DNA from: JABJAG01 sp038137215
Lineage (GTDB): Bacteria > Pseudomonadota > Alphaproteobacteria > UBA6615
Direction: 5' to 3'
Length of the DNA stretch: 64,000 bases
Assembly (NCBI GenBank): GCA_038137215.1
Contig: JAYQBG010000012.1
Span: 13,884-77,883, forward strand
A model generated the notes under the pieces. It worked only from the letters and a program-made list of their open reading frames with translations, searched no databases and was not told the origin of the DNA. Made by a program: the position numbers and the translations under genes. This document shows, piece after piece, positions 51,184 to 59,506 of the stretch (position 1 is its first letter; every line of letters starts with the position of its first letter).

Positions 51184-52466
51184 CGCCGACGGGGACAAAG
51201 CCGCGCTGGCCGACGACCAATACATTTCTGCAGATCGCCTTGCTCATCAGTGTCGCGGGCTTTCTCGGCTACTATGACGGCATCCGGTTCATCATACCGC
51301 CGGCCCCGCTTGTTCTGGGCTTGCAGGTCATCGTCCTGCTGGCCGCCCTGGTGCTCCACCGCGCCGATCTCCTGACGTTCCGCACCGGCCTTGTGCCGCT
51401 GGTCCTTCTCGCGACCTGGGCGTGCCTGACCGTCCTTTGGGCTGACAGCCCGGAAACTGCCGGACAGAGATGGCTTCTCATTTTTGCACCCGGTCTACTG
51501 CTGGCCGCACTCGCAGCCGCTGACGCGTTTCCTGCGCGCAGTTTCGCACGGCTCAAATGGGCGCTCGTGATCATCACGATCGCTTCCTACGTGTTTTCAC
51601 TCAGCATCTACATTTTCGGCGAGGTCATAGCGGTGGGTGAACTGCTACGCTTTCGGGTCGTCGATCTGGGGGGCTGGACCATCGGCGTTTTCGAAGGGGG
51701 CCGCCAGTATCTGGACCAGACGATCTATATCCACCGGTTCTCGGGCTTCACATCCAACCCCAACAGCTTTGCGCTGTTTGCCGCCCTGGCGACCATCATG
51801 CTTTGCGCCACCATCGGGCGGCCCCGCGACACGCGTGGATATGCGATGGCGGGCGTATTCATCGTCATCCTCTTCATTCTGGTGATCTCGGCCTCCCGCG
51901 CCGCGCTCGCCATGGCGCTGGCCGGGATTGTGGTTGTGACCCTGCTGCGCCTGGAGCAACGGCGTCTGGCGCAGCTCTGTGTCTTTGGGGTACTGGCACT
52001 CACCTGCCTGCTCTATCTCGCGGCCGTGCTGCAAAGTACCGGGGCGGGCGGAACGGGCGCCGAAGTCTTCGAGTTCCGCGAACGCGCGGATATCTGGCGA
52101 CTGGCCTTGTCGGCCATCGGCAATGTCTGGGCGACAGGCGTCGGCTTCGGGTTGACCGAGGAAGCCGTGTTTGCCCCGCTGGGGGTGCCCTCCTCCGGCC
52201 ACTCCGTTCCGCTCTCGCTGCTGCTCGAGACCGGCATTCCGGGGCTGGTGTTGCTCCTCTTGACCTGGTTCTGGCCGGTGTTCGCACTGACACGACGGGA
52301 CCGGCCGCTCGACGGCACCTCCATTTCCATTGTCGCGCTGCTGATCGCGCTGTTTGTCCATCAGTCCATTGACAGTTCGGTATTCCGATATCACTGGGCG
52401 CATTTCGTCTTCGTCTATCTGATCGGCGCCAGTTCCCAATTGGCAGCGCGGCGAGAGAACGGCTAA
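51180..52466 (+). CDS. O-antigen polymerase/ligase family membrane protein
   Basis: A 428-residue protein with about ten to eleven transmembrane helices and one large periplasmic loop near the C-terminus containing EFRERADIWRLALSAIGNVW, the Wzy/WaaL (O-antigen ligase) pattern. GTG start overlapping the glycosyltransferase stop. Polymerises or transfers glycan repeats to a lipid carrier at the periplasmic face. A second member lies at 58258-59487, so one may polymerise and the other ligate. Confidence 0.82.
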   Translation: MTPTGTKPRWPTTNTFLQIALLISVAGFLGYYDGIRFIIPPAPLVLGLQVIVLLAALVLHRADLLTFRTGLVPLVLLATWACLTVLWADSPETAGQRWLLIFAPGLLLAALAAADAFPARSFARLKWALVIITIASYVFSLSIYIFGEVIAVGELLRFRVVDLGGWTIGVFEGGRQYLDQTIYIHRFSGFTSNPNSFALFAALATIMLCATIGRPRDTRGYAMAGVFIVILFILVISASRAALAMALAGIVVVTLLRLEQRRLAQLCVFGVLALTCLLYLAAVLQSTGAGGTGAEVFEFRERADIWRLALSAIGNVWATGVGFGLTEEAVFAPLGVPSSGHSVPLSLLLETGIPGLVLLLLTWFWPVFALTRRDRPLDGTSISIVALLIALFVHQSIDSSVFRYHWAHFVFVYLIGASSQLAARRENG

Positions 52467-52488
52467 GACTCCCCGTGAAGGGGGCCGA

Positions 52489-53568
52489 ATGAGTTCGCAA
52501 TCCGAAATCGTGCCAAGGCAGGACATGGACCGGGAGCGCTGGAACGCAGCCGCAGACCGGTTTCCCGATGCCTGGATGTGGCATCGCTGGGAAGCGATAG
52601 AAGCCTATGGCACGTGGTCAAATACCGAAGATGCGAGCTTTGCCGTTATCGAACCGAACGAGAACAGGGTGGTTGCGCTGGTTCCCATGCGCAGCGTCGC
52701 GGGGAGCTGGCCGGCCCGCGGTTTGCTGCGACACCTCGAATCGACCGGGGGTCCGGCCTACGACCCCGAACTCAGCCCACGTCAGCGGAGCCAGGCCGAA
52801 CGTCACCTGCGTGACGCTCTGATAGGTCTGGCACAGCGACACGGCGCGTCCCGCGTCGATCTTTCGATGGCGCCGCTGGCCCCGGCCCGGACCCGCGATC
52901 TCGACAGCGGCGTGAACCCGCTCGCCCTGTTGGGGTGTACCGAAGCCTCGACGCAGAGCTGGGTGCTCGAGCTCGAACATCGCAGCGCGGATGAACTTTG
53001 GCACGGGCTCGAACACCGGGTCCGCAAAGCCGTCAAACGCGCGGAGCGATCGGGCATCACAAACCGCAGCGTCACCGCAGACGACAGAGACACCTTCCTG
53101 CGGCTGCACAACCAGACCGCCTCCCGCACCGGGCTTCCGGCGAAACCACAGGTGTATTTCGATACGATTTTCGAGCAGTTCCTCAATCAGGGCCTCGCCG
53201 CCGGGTTCTGTGCCCTCTCGCCCCGAGGCGATGTCATCTCGATCCATATTTTCGCGATCTACAAGAACAGCGCCCTCTACTGGGTGGTCGCCAGCGATGG
53301 TGAAGCCCTTTCGAGCGGCGCCAACGACCTGCTTCAATGGCACGCGATCAAGACCTTTGCCGCGCAAGGGCTCGCCCGATATGAGTGTGGTGAAGCATTT
53401 CCGGGGCGTACCAGCGGCAAGCTGCGCCGGATCAGCGATTTCAAGAAGGGATTCGGAGGCGATCTCGTTCCCTATTACCGCGGGACACTGACCGCTCGCC
53501 CGGTGGTCGCCGCGACCCTCGATCTGCTCCGCGCGCTCCGCAATACGCGGGCACGAGGTGAGACTTGA
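52489..53568 (+). CDS. FemAB/GNAT-type acyltransferase
   Basis: A 359-residue cytosolic protein with the FemAB/GNAT fold: WMWHRWEAIEAYGTWSNTED near the N-terminus, DELWHGLEHRVRKAVKRAER and FCALSPRGDVISIHIFAIYK then ALYWVVASDGEALSSGANDL, matching the BioF2/FemAB acetyltransferase family found in polysaccharide and PEP-CTERM loci. Probably transfers an acyl or aminoacyl group to the sugar. Its stop overlaps the methyltransferase start (TTGA). Confidence 0.8.
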   Translation: MSSQSEIVPRQDMDRERWNAAADRFPDAWMWHRWEAIEAYGTWSNTEDASFAVIEPNENRVVALVPMRSVAGSWPARGLLRHLESTGGPAYDPELSPRQRSQAERHLRDALIGLAQRHGASRVDLSMAPLAPARTRDLDSGVNPLALLGCTEASTQSWVLELEHRSADELWHGLEHRVRKAVKRAERSGITNRSVTADDRDTFLRLHNQTASRTGLPAKPQVYFDTIFEQFLNQGLAAGFCALSPRGDVISIHIFAIYKNSALYWVVASDGEALSSGANDLLQWHAIKTFAAQGLARYECGEAFPGRTSGKLRRISDFKKGFGGDLVPYYRGTLTARPVVAATLDLLRALRNTRARGET

Positions 53569-54326
53569 CCCGTCTGGCCGCTCATTTCGATCGTGAAGCC
53601 GCTGACTATCCGACCGATCTCGGCGAGGATTTCGTTCAGAACCGCAAATGGGCGCTGGTGGAAAGTGCCGCACCGGCCCGCGGTGTTGCGGCCGATATCG
53701 GCTCGGCCTCCGGACGGCACGCGGTAAAACTCGCCAACCGGGATGTGGATGTGGTCGCGATCGACCCCAGTCGGGAGATGCTCACCCAACTGAGGCAACG
53801 CGGGGAAGACGCCGACCTAACGACGCACATTCTCCCCTGTGCCGCGGCGCTTCCGACCCTCCCCTTCGCGCCGAAGTCCTTCGATCTGGTCTATTGCTTT
53901 TCCACGCTTCTGCTGCTGCCCGCCGAAGAGCAGGAACGCGCGCTTCAGGATATGCGTGATCTGCTCAAGCCCGGGGCGAGCCTGATTGTCGATATTGCCG
54001 GCGCGCGATCCATCGCGATCCGCTACTGGCGCCGCTACTACCGGAAACGCGGCTTCGCCGGCGTCTTCGGTCAAACGGCGAAGAATGTCCGCGCCATGAT
54101 TGCGCGTTGCGATCTCGAATTGGTGGCGATGGAGCCCTACGGCGTCCTCTCCCAGTTTCTGCTGTTCCCCGGCGCGACACGTCTTCCTGGTGCTGTCCGG
54201 CGGATCCACGGACGGAACACGGAGCCGGGATGGGATGCCTGCCTGTCACGCGGCCTGAGCGGTTTGGCCGAACGCTGGTATGTGGTGGCGCGCCGACCCG
54301 ATCAGGACAATGGCGAGCCCCGCTGA
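53565..54326 (+). CDS. Class I SAM-dependent methyltransferase
   Basis: A 253-residue methyltransferase with the glycine-rich motif I VAADIGSASGRHAVKLANRD, motif II VDVVAIDPSREMLTQLRQ and LPFAPKSFDLVYCFSTLLLL. TTG start translationally coupled to the FemAB gene. Substrate is likely a sugar, amine or carrier of the polysaccharide pathway; cannot be specified. Confidence 0.88.
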   Translation: MTRLAAHFDREAADYPTDLGEDFVQNRKWALVESAAPARGVAADIGSASGRHAVKLANRDVDVVAIDPSREMLTQLRQRGEDADLTTHILPCAAALPTLPFAPKSFDLVYCFSTLLLLPAEEQERALQDMRDLLKPGASLIVDIAGARSIAIRYWRRYYRKRGFAGVFGQTAKNVRAMIARCDLELVAMEPYGVLSQFLLFPGATRLPGAVRRIHGRNTEPGWDACLSRGLSGLAERWYVVARRPDQDNGEPR

Positions 54327-54327
54327 C

Positions 54328-55788
54328 ATGAAGATCGGACCCTGGCGGATCGAAGCCGCGCTGCTCCAGCGCTTTCTCGCCGAATCCATCACCAAGGGAT
54401 CTGCCCTGATACTGGCGTTCCTGCTGGCGCGCTGGCTGGCGGTTGAGGGTTTTGGCGCCTACTCCCAGACCCAGGCCCTGGTCGCGGTCCTGGTTCCCCT
54501 CGCCCTCCTCGGCCTCGGCTTCGCCATCGTACGACAGATTGCCGGCGCCACTACGACGCAGGATATCGCATCCCCGATCGCGACCGCTTTTTTTCTGGTG
54601 TCGCTCACCTCGATAAGTATCGGCGTCGTGCTGTGGTTTACCGCCGTTCCCCTCGCGGGGGTGTTTTCCAATCACCCGTCCGCCGTCGCCCTGATCCGTG
54701 CCGCAGCAGTACTGTTGCCCGTCGCCGGCTGGCAGACCCTGTTTCTCGAAGCCCTGCGTGCACGCCAGCGCGTGCGCGCAGCCACCGCGATCCAAATCGG
54801 GGAAGCCCTTTTCGCGCTTTCCGGAGTAGTCGCACTGCTGTGGCTAGACACTCTTACACCCGTGACCGCCATCGCCCTGATCACCGCGGTCAAAACCGTA
54901 TTTCTGATCTGGGCTGTGGCAGACCTGTTTTTCTCCCAGGCCATCCGGCCCACCCAACTTGTCCTGCTCTCGCCCCGCTGCATTCGCACCGCACTCGCAC
55001 TTGGTATTCCGATCATGATCGCCGGCCTGGGTGAAGTCATGATGGGTTTCGTGGACCGTCTCCTGATCGGCAGCATGGCGGGCAGTGATACGGTCGGCCG
55101 CTACGTGGCCGCGCAGACCCTGATCGCCATTCTCGCCTCCTGGGGCGCACCCTACTGGTGGCTCCTCTATCCCCGGATGGCACGCGCGCTTGCGGACAAG
55201 GCCCACGCAGAGGCCATCGCCACGGTCCATCGCCTGTTCGGTGCCTTTATCCTGTACGCCGCACCACTGGCCGCCCTGCTGGCAATCCTGGGGCCGGGGG
55301 TTCTGGCGCTGGCCATCGGCGAAGAATATCGCATGTCCCACGCCGTCATGGCGGCACTCGCGGCAGCCGTCTTCGTCAACCAGTCGGCCACTCCCTGGGA
55401 ATACTCGCTCTATATATCCGGGCGTGCACTGTTCCTGATGATCGCCTCCCTATTCTGGGGCGCATGCGCTCTTGCGGCCATTGCCACGCTGGTCCCCCAG
55501 ATGGGATTGCTGGGCGCCGCAATCGCAGTCACCGGCGCGCGGCTGGGGTTTGCCGTTACGGTCGTTCTCGGTGCCCGGCAGCAGGGCATGGGCGCGGTGC
55601 TCTTGCCGCCCGGGTTGGCCCTGCGCACCCTGACGGCACTTGGCGGCGGAATTCTGGCGGCCGCCATCGCGGCATTCATCACAGCGCAGGCAGAGATCGC
55701 GTGGATGTCCGCTGTACTATTTCTGGTGGCCTATGGCCTGATCGCGTTCGGTGTGCCGTCGCTTCAGGCGCGCCGCGCATCGCGCTGA
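54328..55788 (+). CDS. Polysaccharide flippase (Wzx/oligosaccharide translocase-type)
   Basis: A 486-residue multi-pass protein with about 12-14 helices, beginning MKIGPWRIEAALLQRFLAES then KGSALILAFLLARWLAVEGF GAYS, the PST/MOP flippase opening. Moves lipid-linked oligosaccharide across the inner membrane. The ATG two bases after the methyltransferase stop is preferred over one 18 bases upstream. Its 3' end overlaps that of the convergent wecB by 25 bp. Confidence 0.88.
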   Translation: MKIGPWRIEAALLQRFLAESITKGSALILAFLLARWLAVEGFGAYSQTQALVAVLVPLALLGLGFAIVRQIAGATTTQDIASPIATAFFLVSLTSISIGVVLWFTAVPLAGVFSNHPSAVALIRAAAVLLPVAGWQTLFLEALRARQRVRAATAIQIGEALFALSGVVALLWLDTLTPVTAIALITAVKTVFLIWAVADLFFSQAIRPTQLVLLSPRCIRTALALGIPIMIAGLGEVMMGFVDRLLIGSMAGSDTVGRYVAAQTLIAILASWGAPYWWLLYPRMARALADKAHAEAIATVHRLFGAFILYAAPLAALLAILGPGVLALAIGEEYRMSHAVMAALAAAVFVNQSATPWEYSLYISGRALFLMIASLFWGACALAAIATLVPQMGLLGAAIAVTGARLGFAVTVVLGARQQGMGAVLLPPGLALRTLTALGGGILAAAIAAFITAQAEIAWMSAVLFLVAYGLIAFGVPSLQARRASR

Positions 55789-56888
55789 CGGCCAGCCAGG
55801 CGTTCCACGAGGACCGCACCGACCGCCGCCCCCGCTGCACCGTTACCCTGCATACCCCGCCAGGCGGCGACCGCTTCCGGATCGACAGGCGTTGCAAAAA
55901 ATTCGCGGACCACATCCAAAAGCTGCGCCGCATCCGCCCCCACGATCCGGGTAAGCCCCAGGGCCACGGCATCCGGTCGCTCGGTCTTTTCGCGCACAAT
56001 GGCCACCCGGGTTCCCATTGACGCTGCTTCTTCCTGCACACCACCGGAATCTGAAATGACCAGCCTGGCGGCACCCTGTGCCTGAAGAAATTTCGGATAG
56101 TCCAGCGGTTCGCACAGGATCACCTGGTCCACCTTGTCGCCGAAATATTCGAACGCGGTCTGCCGGACTTTCGGGTTGGGATGAACCGGCCAGAGAACCT
56201 GTAAATCGGGTTCAACGGCCAGCAGTTTCAGTATCTGGCGACAGGTCGTTTCCAGCCGCGGGCCCAGGTTTTCGCGGCGGTGCAGCGTCACCAGCGCGAA
56301 CTCCGTCCCGGGCAGCCAGCCATCATCGGCTTGGACGCGCGCCAGCACGGCTTCCTGGCTGTCGAGACCGGTATTGCCAACCACGTGAATGCGGTCCGGG
56401 TCGACCCCTTCCCGCACAAGGTTTTCCCGCGCGCACGCATAGGGGGCCAGATGCAGTCCGGACAGACGGGCGATTTCCTGACGAAACCCCTCCTCGGGCC
56501 AGGGTTCGTGAATATCGTGGGTGCGCAGACCTGCCTCGAGATGGTACACCTCGGCTCCGCTCAGATAGCCGAACTGAGCCCCGGCAAAGGCCGTCGCCGT
56601 ATCGCCCTGAACGAGGACCCAGTCCGGGCCGCCATCGGCGTAGCGTTCGGTCAGACGGTTGATGATCCGTTCGACCACCTGCATGGGTGTCTGATCGCGC
56701 TTCATCAGGTTCAGATTGTCATCGACCTCAAGGTCCAGCGCATCGAGGGTCTGGATCATGATCTCCGCATGCTGGCCGGTGCAGACAACCTCGACCGGAC
56801 CGATCGCCGGTGTCCCGCGCAGATACTTCACCACGGGCGCCAGCTTTACAGCCTCGGGTCGCGTACCAAAAACCACCAAACCGGTCAT
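55764..56888 (-). CDS. wecB: Non-hydrolysing UDP-N-acetylglucosamine 2-epimerase
   Basis: Makes UDP-ManNAc from the UDP-GlcNAc supplied by GlmU. 374 residues: FGTRPEAVKLAPVVKYLRGT at the N-terminus, VCTGQHAEIM, VQGDTATAFAGAQFGYLSGA, HLEAGLRTHD then PWPEEGFRQEIARLSGLHLA, and SDSGGVQEEAASMG with the C-terminal substrate site. Length normal. Downstream of a glycosyltransferase gene in the same transcript (4-bp gap). Confidence 0.95.
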   Translation of the reverse strand: MTGLVVFGTRPEAVKLAPVVKYLRGTPAIGPVEVVCTGQHAEIMIQTLDALDLEVDDNLNLMKRDQTPMQVVERIINRLTERYADGGPDWVLVQGDTATAFAGAQFGYLSGAEVYHLEAGLRTHDIHEPWPEEGFRQEIARLSGLHLAPYACARENLVREGVDPDRIHVVGNTGLDSQEAVLARVQADDGWLPGTEFALVTLHRRENLGPRLETTCRQILKLLAVEPDLQVLWPVHPNPKVRQTAFEYFGDKVDQVILCEPLDYPKFLQAQGAARLVISDSGGVQEEAASMGTRVAIVREKTERPDAVALGLTRIVGADAAQLLDVVREFFATPVDPEAVAAWRGMQGNGAAGAAVGAVLVERLAGRQRDARRA

Positions 56889-56892
56889 TGCA

Positions 56893-58074
56893 TTATCCTG
56901 AACTCGGGGACGAAATTGTGTCTGCCGACGGTGATGTCAGCGATGTCATAAGCTCTGCCGTCGCCCGGCCCGACGCCTTCGGATCCCAAATCCGCCACGC
57001 GGCCTCTCCCGTCTCTTGCGACAGGCGCTTGCGAAGCCCGGTATCCCGGGCCAGATCGCGCAACGCCGCAGCATAGGAATCGGCCCCCCCATCGACAATG
57101 ATCACGGGCAGTTCGGCATATTCCTTCGAATCCACTGCGGGATGGCGATTGACGATAACGGGCATGCCCGACAACGCGGCCTCCATAACGGATTTCGGTG
57201 TTTCACGAAAGTCGCTCTGGGTCACTAGAACATCATAGTCGGGCAGAGTCTGACAAAGTTCGCGGTTTGCCATCGCGCGGACAAATCTCACGCGTGTCTC
57301 CACATCGTGCATGCGTGCGGTCCGGGTCGCGGCGTCGTGCAACGGTCCGTCACCGACAAGAGTCAGTTCCACCTCATCCAGGGACCGCAACGCTGCAATC
57401 ACCGGGCGCGGATCGCGGCCGGGCACCTGGCGGCTGATCCACAGAGCCTTCAGGGGCAAGCTGTCCCGGGTGCGTGACGGCGGGCGTGACGGCACATCCA
57501 CCACATTGGGAACGACCCGTGTCTTGCGGATAAGCGCGGGCGGCAGAAAGTCTAATATCGGCGCATAGACAGCCATGAGCGCATCTGATGCGTGGAGCGC
57601 ATCAGCCACTGACGCAGCCAGGCAGCGCCGCCAGAAACGATCCCGCCGCCCGAAAAAACGCGCCTGGATATCCGGGTCAGGTGTTGTGTGCAAACTCACC
57701 AGAAACGGGATTCCATCCCTTGCCGCAATCACGGAGGCCGCCACTGCGGCCAGTCCGTCACCATAGGCCCGAATGACATCCGGGCGGTCATTGCCGAAAG
57801 TTGAAATGGCTTTGCCCAGAAAGGACTTCAGCCACCCCGGGCGCAAACCCGCCGTCTTGAGAACCAGTTCCCGCCGGTTGATGTCCACGGAGTGGAATTC
57901 CGGTTGTGCCGGCGCGCAGAGCGTCTCGACGACTGTCCGGTCCGGCGCATCGGCCACGAGACTAAGGACCGTAATATCCGAAAACGCTCCCGCGGGATTG
58001 AAATACCCCTGCAGGACCTCGCCCTTGGCGGCCCATTCCGAGATGCGGTCCTCAATCACCACCAGAAGATGCAT
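56893..58074 (-). CDS. Glycosyltransferase (GT4-like)
   Basis: A 393-residue GT-B glycosyltransferase starting MHLLVVIEDRISEWAAKGEV LQGYF, the family N-terminus; the 21 upstream codons are rejected. The C-terminal donor half has GDGPLHDAATRTARMHDVET and QSDFRETPKSVMEAALSGMP VIV, with the usual E-x7-E-like pair (E..E around SVMEAALS). Adds a sugar, probably ManNAc-derived given the neighbouring wecB. Divergent from the second O-antigen polymerase gene. Confidence 0.85.
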   Translation of the reverse strand: MHLLVVIEDRISEWAAKGEVLQGYFNPAGAFSDITVLSLVADAPDRTVVETLCAPAQPEFHSVDINRRELVLKTAGLRPGWLKSFLGKAISTFGNDRPDVIRAYGDGLAAVAASVIAARDGIPFLVSLHTTPDPDIQARFFGRRDRFWRRCLAASVADALHASDALMAVYAPILDFLPPALIRKTRVVPNVVDVPSRPPSRTRDSLPLKALWISRQVPGRDPRPVIAALRSLDEVELTLVGDGPLHDAATRTARMHDVETRVRFVRAMANRELCQTLPDYDVLVTQSDFRETPKSVMEAALSGMPVIVNRHPAVDSKEYAELPVIIVDGGADSYAAALRDLARDTGLRKRLSQETGEAAWRIWDPKASGRATAELMTSLTSPSADTISSPSSG

Positions 58075-58257
58075 GAATTCACAGACTTTCCCGAATTGAT
58101 GGCATCTGAAAACAGCCGATGCCAACTTTTTCCGCAACAGACAAACGCTCGTTTACTTATACAGACGCCATTGTGATTTGAAGCCAAAACCTTCCCACTT
58201 TCCGGGCACTGCCATCGGCGCTTGCAAGATCACAGCCTCTCCGGCACAAGGCTGTCC

Positions 58258-59487
58258 ATGGGTGCTACGATCACATTCAGGCCGCACTCGGACGCGCCCC
58301 TGCTCTGCATCCTGGCCGTTCTGGCCCCCGTCCTCGCGGTTCTCACACCCCTCCAGATCTGGATTCCCGCCATCTGTGTCGCCGGCGCGATCCTTCTGCG
58401 CCGGCTCGTTGCGCGTGAATCCTGGCAACTGGCATGCCCGCGCGCTGCCCTGGTCATGCTCCTGATCGTGGGATGGGGCGCGGCCACAAGCTTCTGGTCC
58501 ATCTTCCCGGAACGCAGCCTCGAGATTTCCCTGCGCCTGGTTCTCGTTGCAGCGGCGCTGGTCGTGCTTCTGGATGCAGCAATGAAGCTCGATCCCGCCG
58601 GACAGGCACGGGTCGGGCGCTGGCTGATACTCGGCGGCTGCGCGATGCTTGTGCTGACGCTGGGACGATTTCTGGTGATCAAGATCACCACCGAGTGGGT
58701 CTGGCAGCAGACCCTGCTCGGCAACGAACTCGCCGGTCTCAACAGGACCGCGAGCATCATCGCAATTTTCGCCTGGCCCGTCACGATGGCGATCTGGCAA
58801 CACAATGGCCGGCGACTGGCCATTGTATTCGTGTTGCTCTCCGCACTGACGATCTCCCTGCTCTCACCCTTCACCCCGCAACTGGCGCTACTGCTCGGCG
58901 CGCTTGTATTCATCATCAGCCTGTTTGCACCTTTCGCGGGAAGGGCAATCGTGATTGCTGGGTTTGTCCTGTTCCTCGTATTGCTCGCCTTGCTCGACTA
59001 CTTCACGCCCTGGGCCAACGCGCTCCTACTCGCGCATATCGACACGCCGAACTCCGAGATTCATCGCTTTGTGATCTGGGACTTTGCAATCAGTCACATT
59101 TTCGAACGCCCGGTCTTCGGTTGGGGGCTCGATACCTCGCGGGCAATCCCTGGCGGGGGGCAGAACGTATTCCTGTTCGCCAACCCCGACGGGACCCCCG
59201 CGACCGGCGCGGCTCTGCCTCTGCATCCTCACAACATGGTGCTGCAGATATGGCTCGAGCTTGGCTTTATCGGGTTCACGCTGGCGAGCGCCCTGGTTGC
59301 CGGAATTCTGCGCTACGCCACAAAGATCGCGCGCAATCCGGGCGCGGGCGCGGTCATTCTGGCAACTCTTGTGAGCGGGTTTGTCATTGCCCAACTCGGC
59401 TTCGGGGTATGGCAGGGCTGGTGGCTGGGCACCCTGGGTATTGCCGCAGTGCTCGCCTTGAGCATGACACGGCCGGCGCAGACCTGA
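58258..59487 (+). CDS. O-antigen polymerase/ligase family membrane protein (second copy in locus)
   Basis: A 409-residue multi-pass protein, ATG start giving MGATITFRPHSDAPLLCILA (a TTG 36 bp upstream is possible). The Wzy/WaaL-type motif lies in the large loop: EIHRFVIWDFAISHIFERPV FGW then HPHNMVLQIWLELGFIGFTL. Less like its counterpart at 51180 than a duplicate would be. With the other copy it may separate polymerase and ligase duties. Convergent with the large membrane protein at 59507. Confidence 0.85.
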   Translation: MGATITFRPHSDAPLLCILAVLAPVLAVLTPLQIWIPAICVAGAILLRRLVARESWQLACPRAALVMLLIVGWGAATSFWSIFPERSLEISLRLVLVAAALVVLLDAAMKLDPAGQARVGRWLILGGCAMLVLTLGRFLVIKITTEWVWQQTLLGNELAGLNRTASIIAIFAWPVTMAIWQHNGRRLAIVFVLLSALTISLLSPFTPQLALLLGALVFIISLFAPFAGRAIVIAGFVLFLVLLALLDYFTPWANALLLAHIDTPNSEIHRFVIWDFAISHIFERPVFGWGLDTSRAIPGGGQNVFLFANPDGTPATGAALPLHPHNMVLQIWLELGFIGFTLASALVAGILRYATKIARNPGAGAVILATLVSGFVIAQLGFGVWQGWWLGTLGIAAVLALSMTRPAQT

Positions 59488-59506
59488 TGGTGTTCGGCGC
59501 TGCGGT

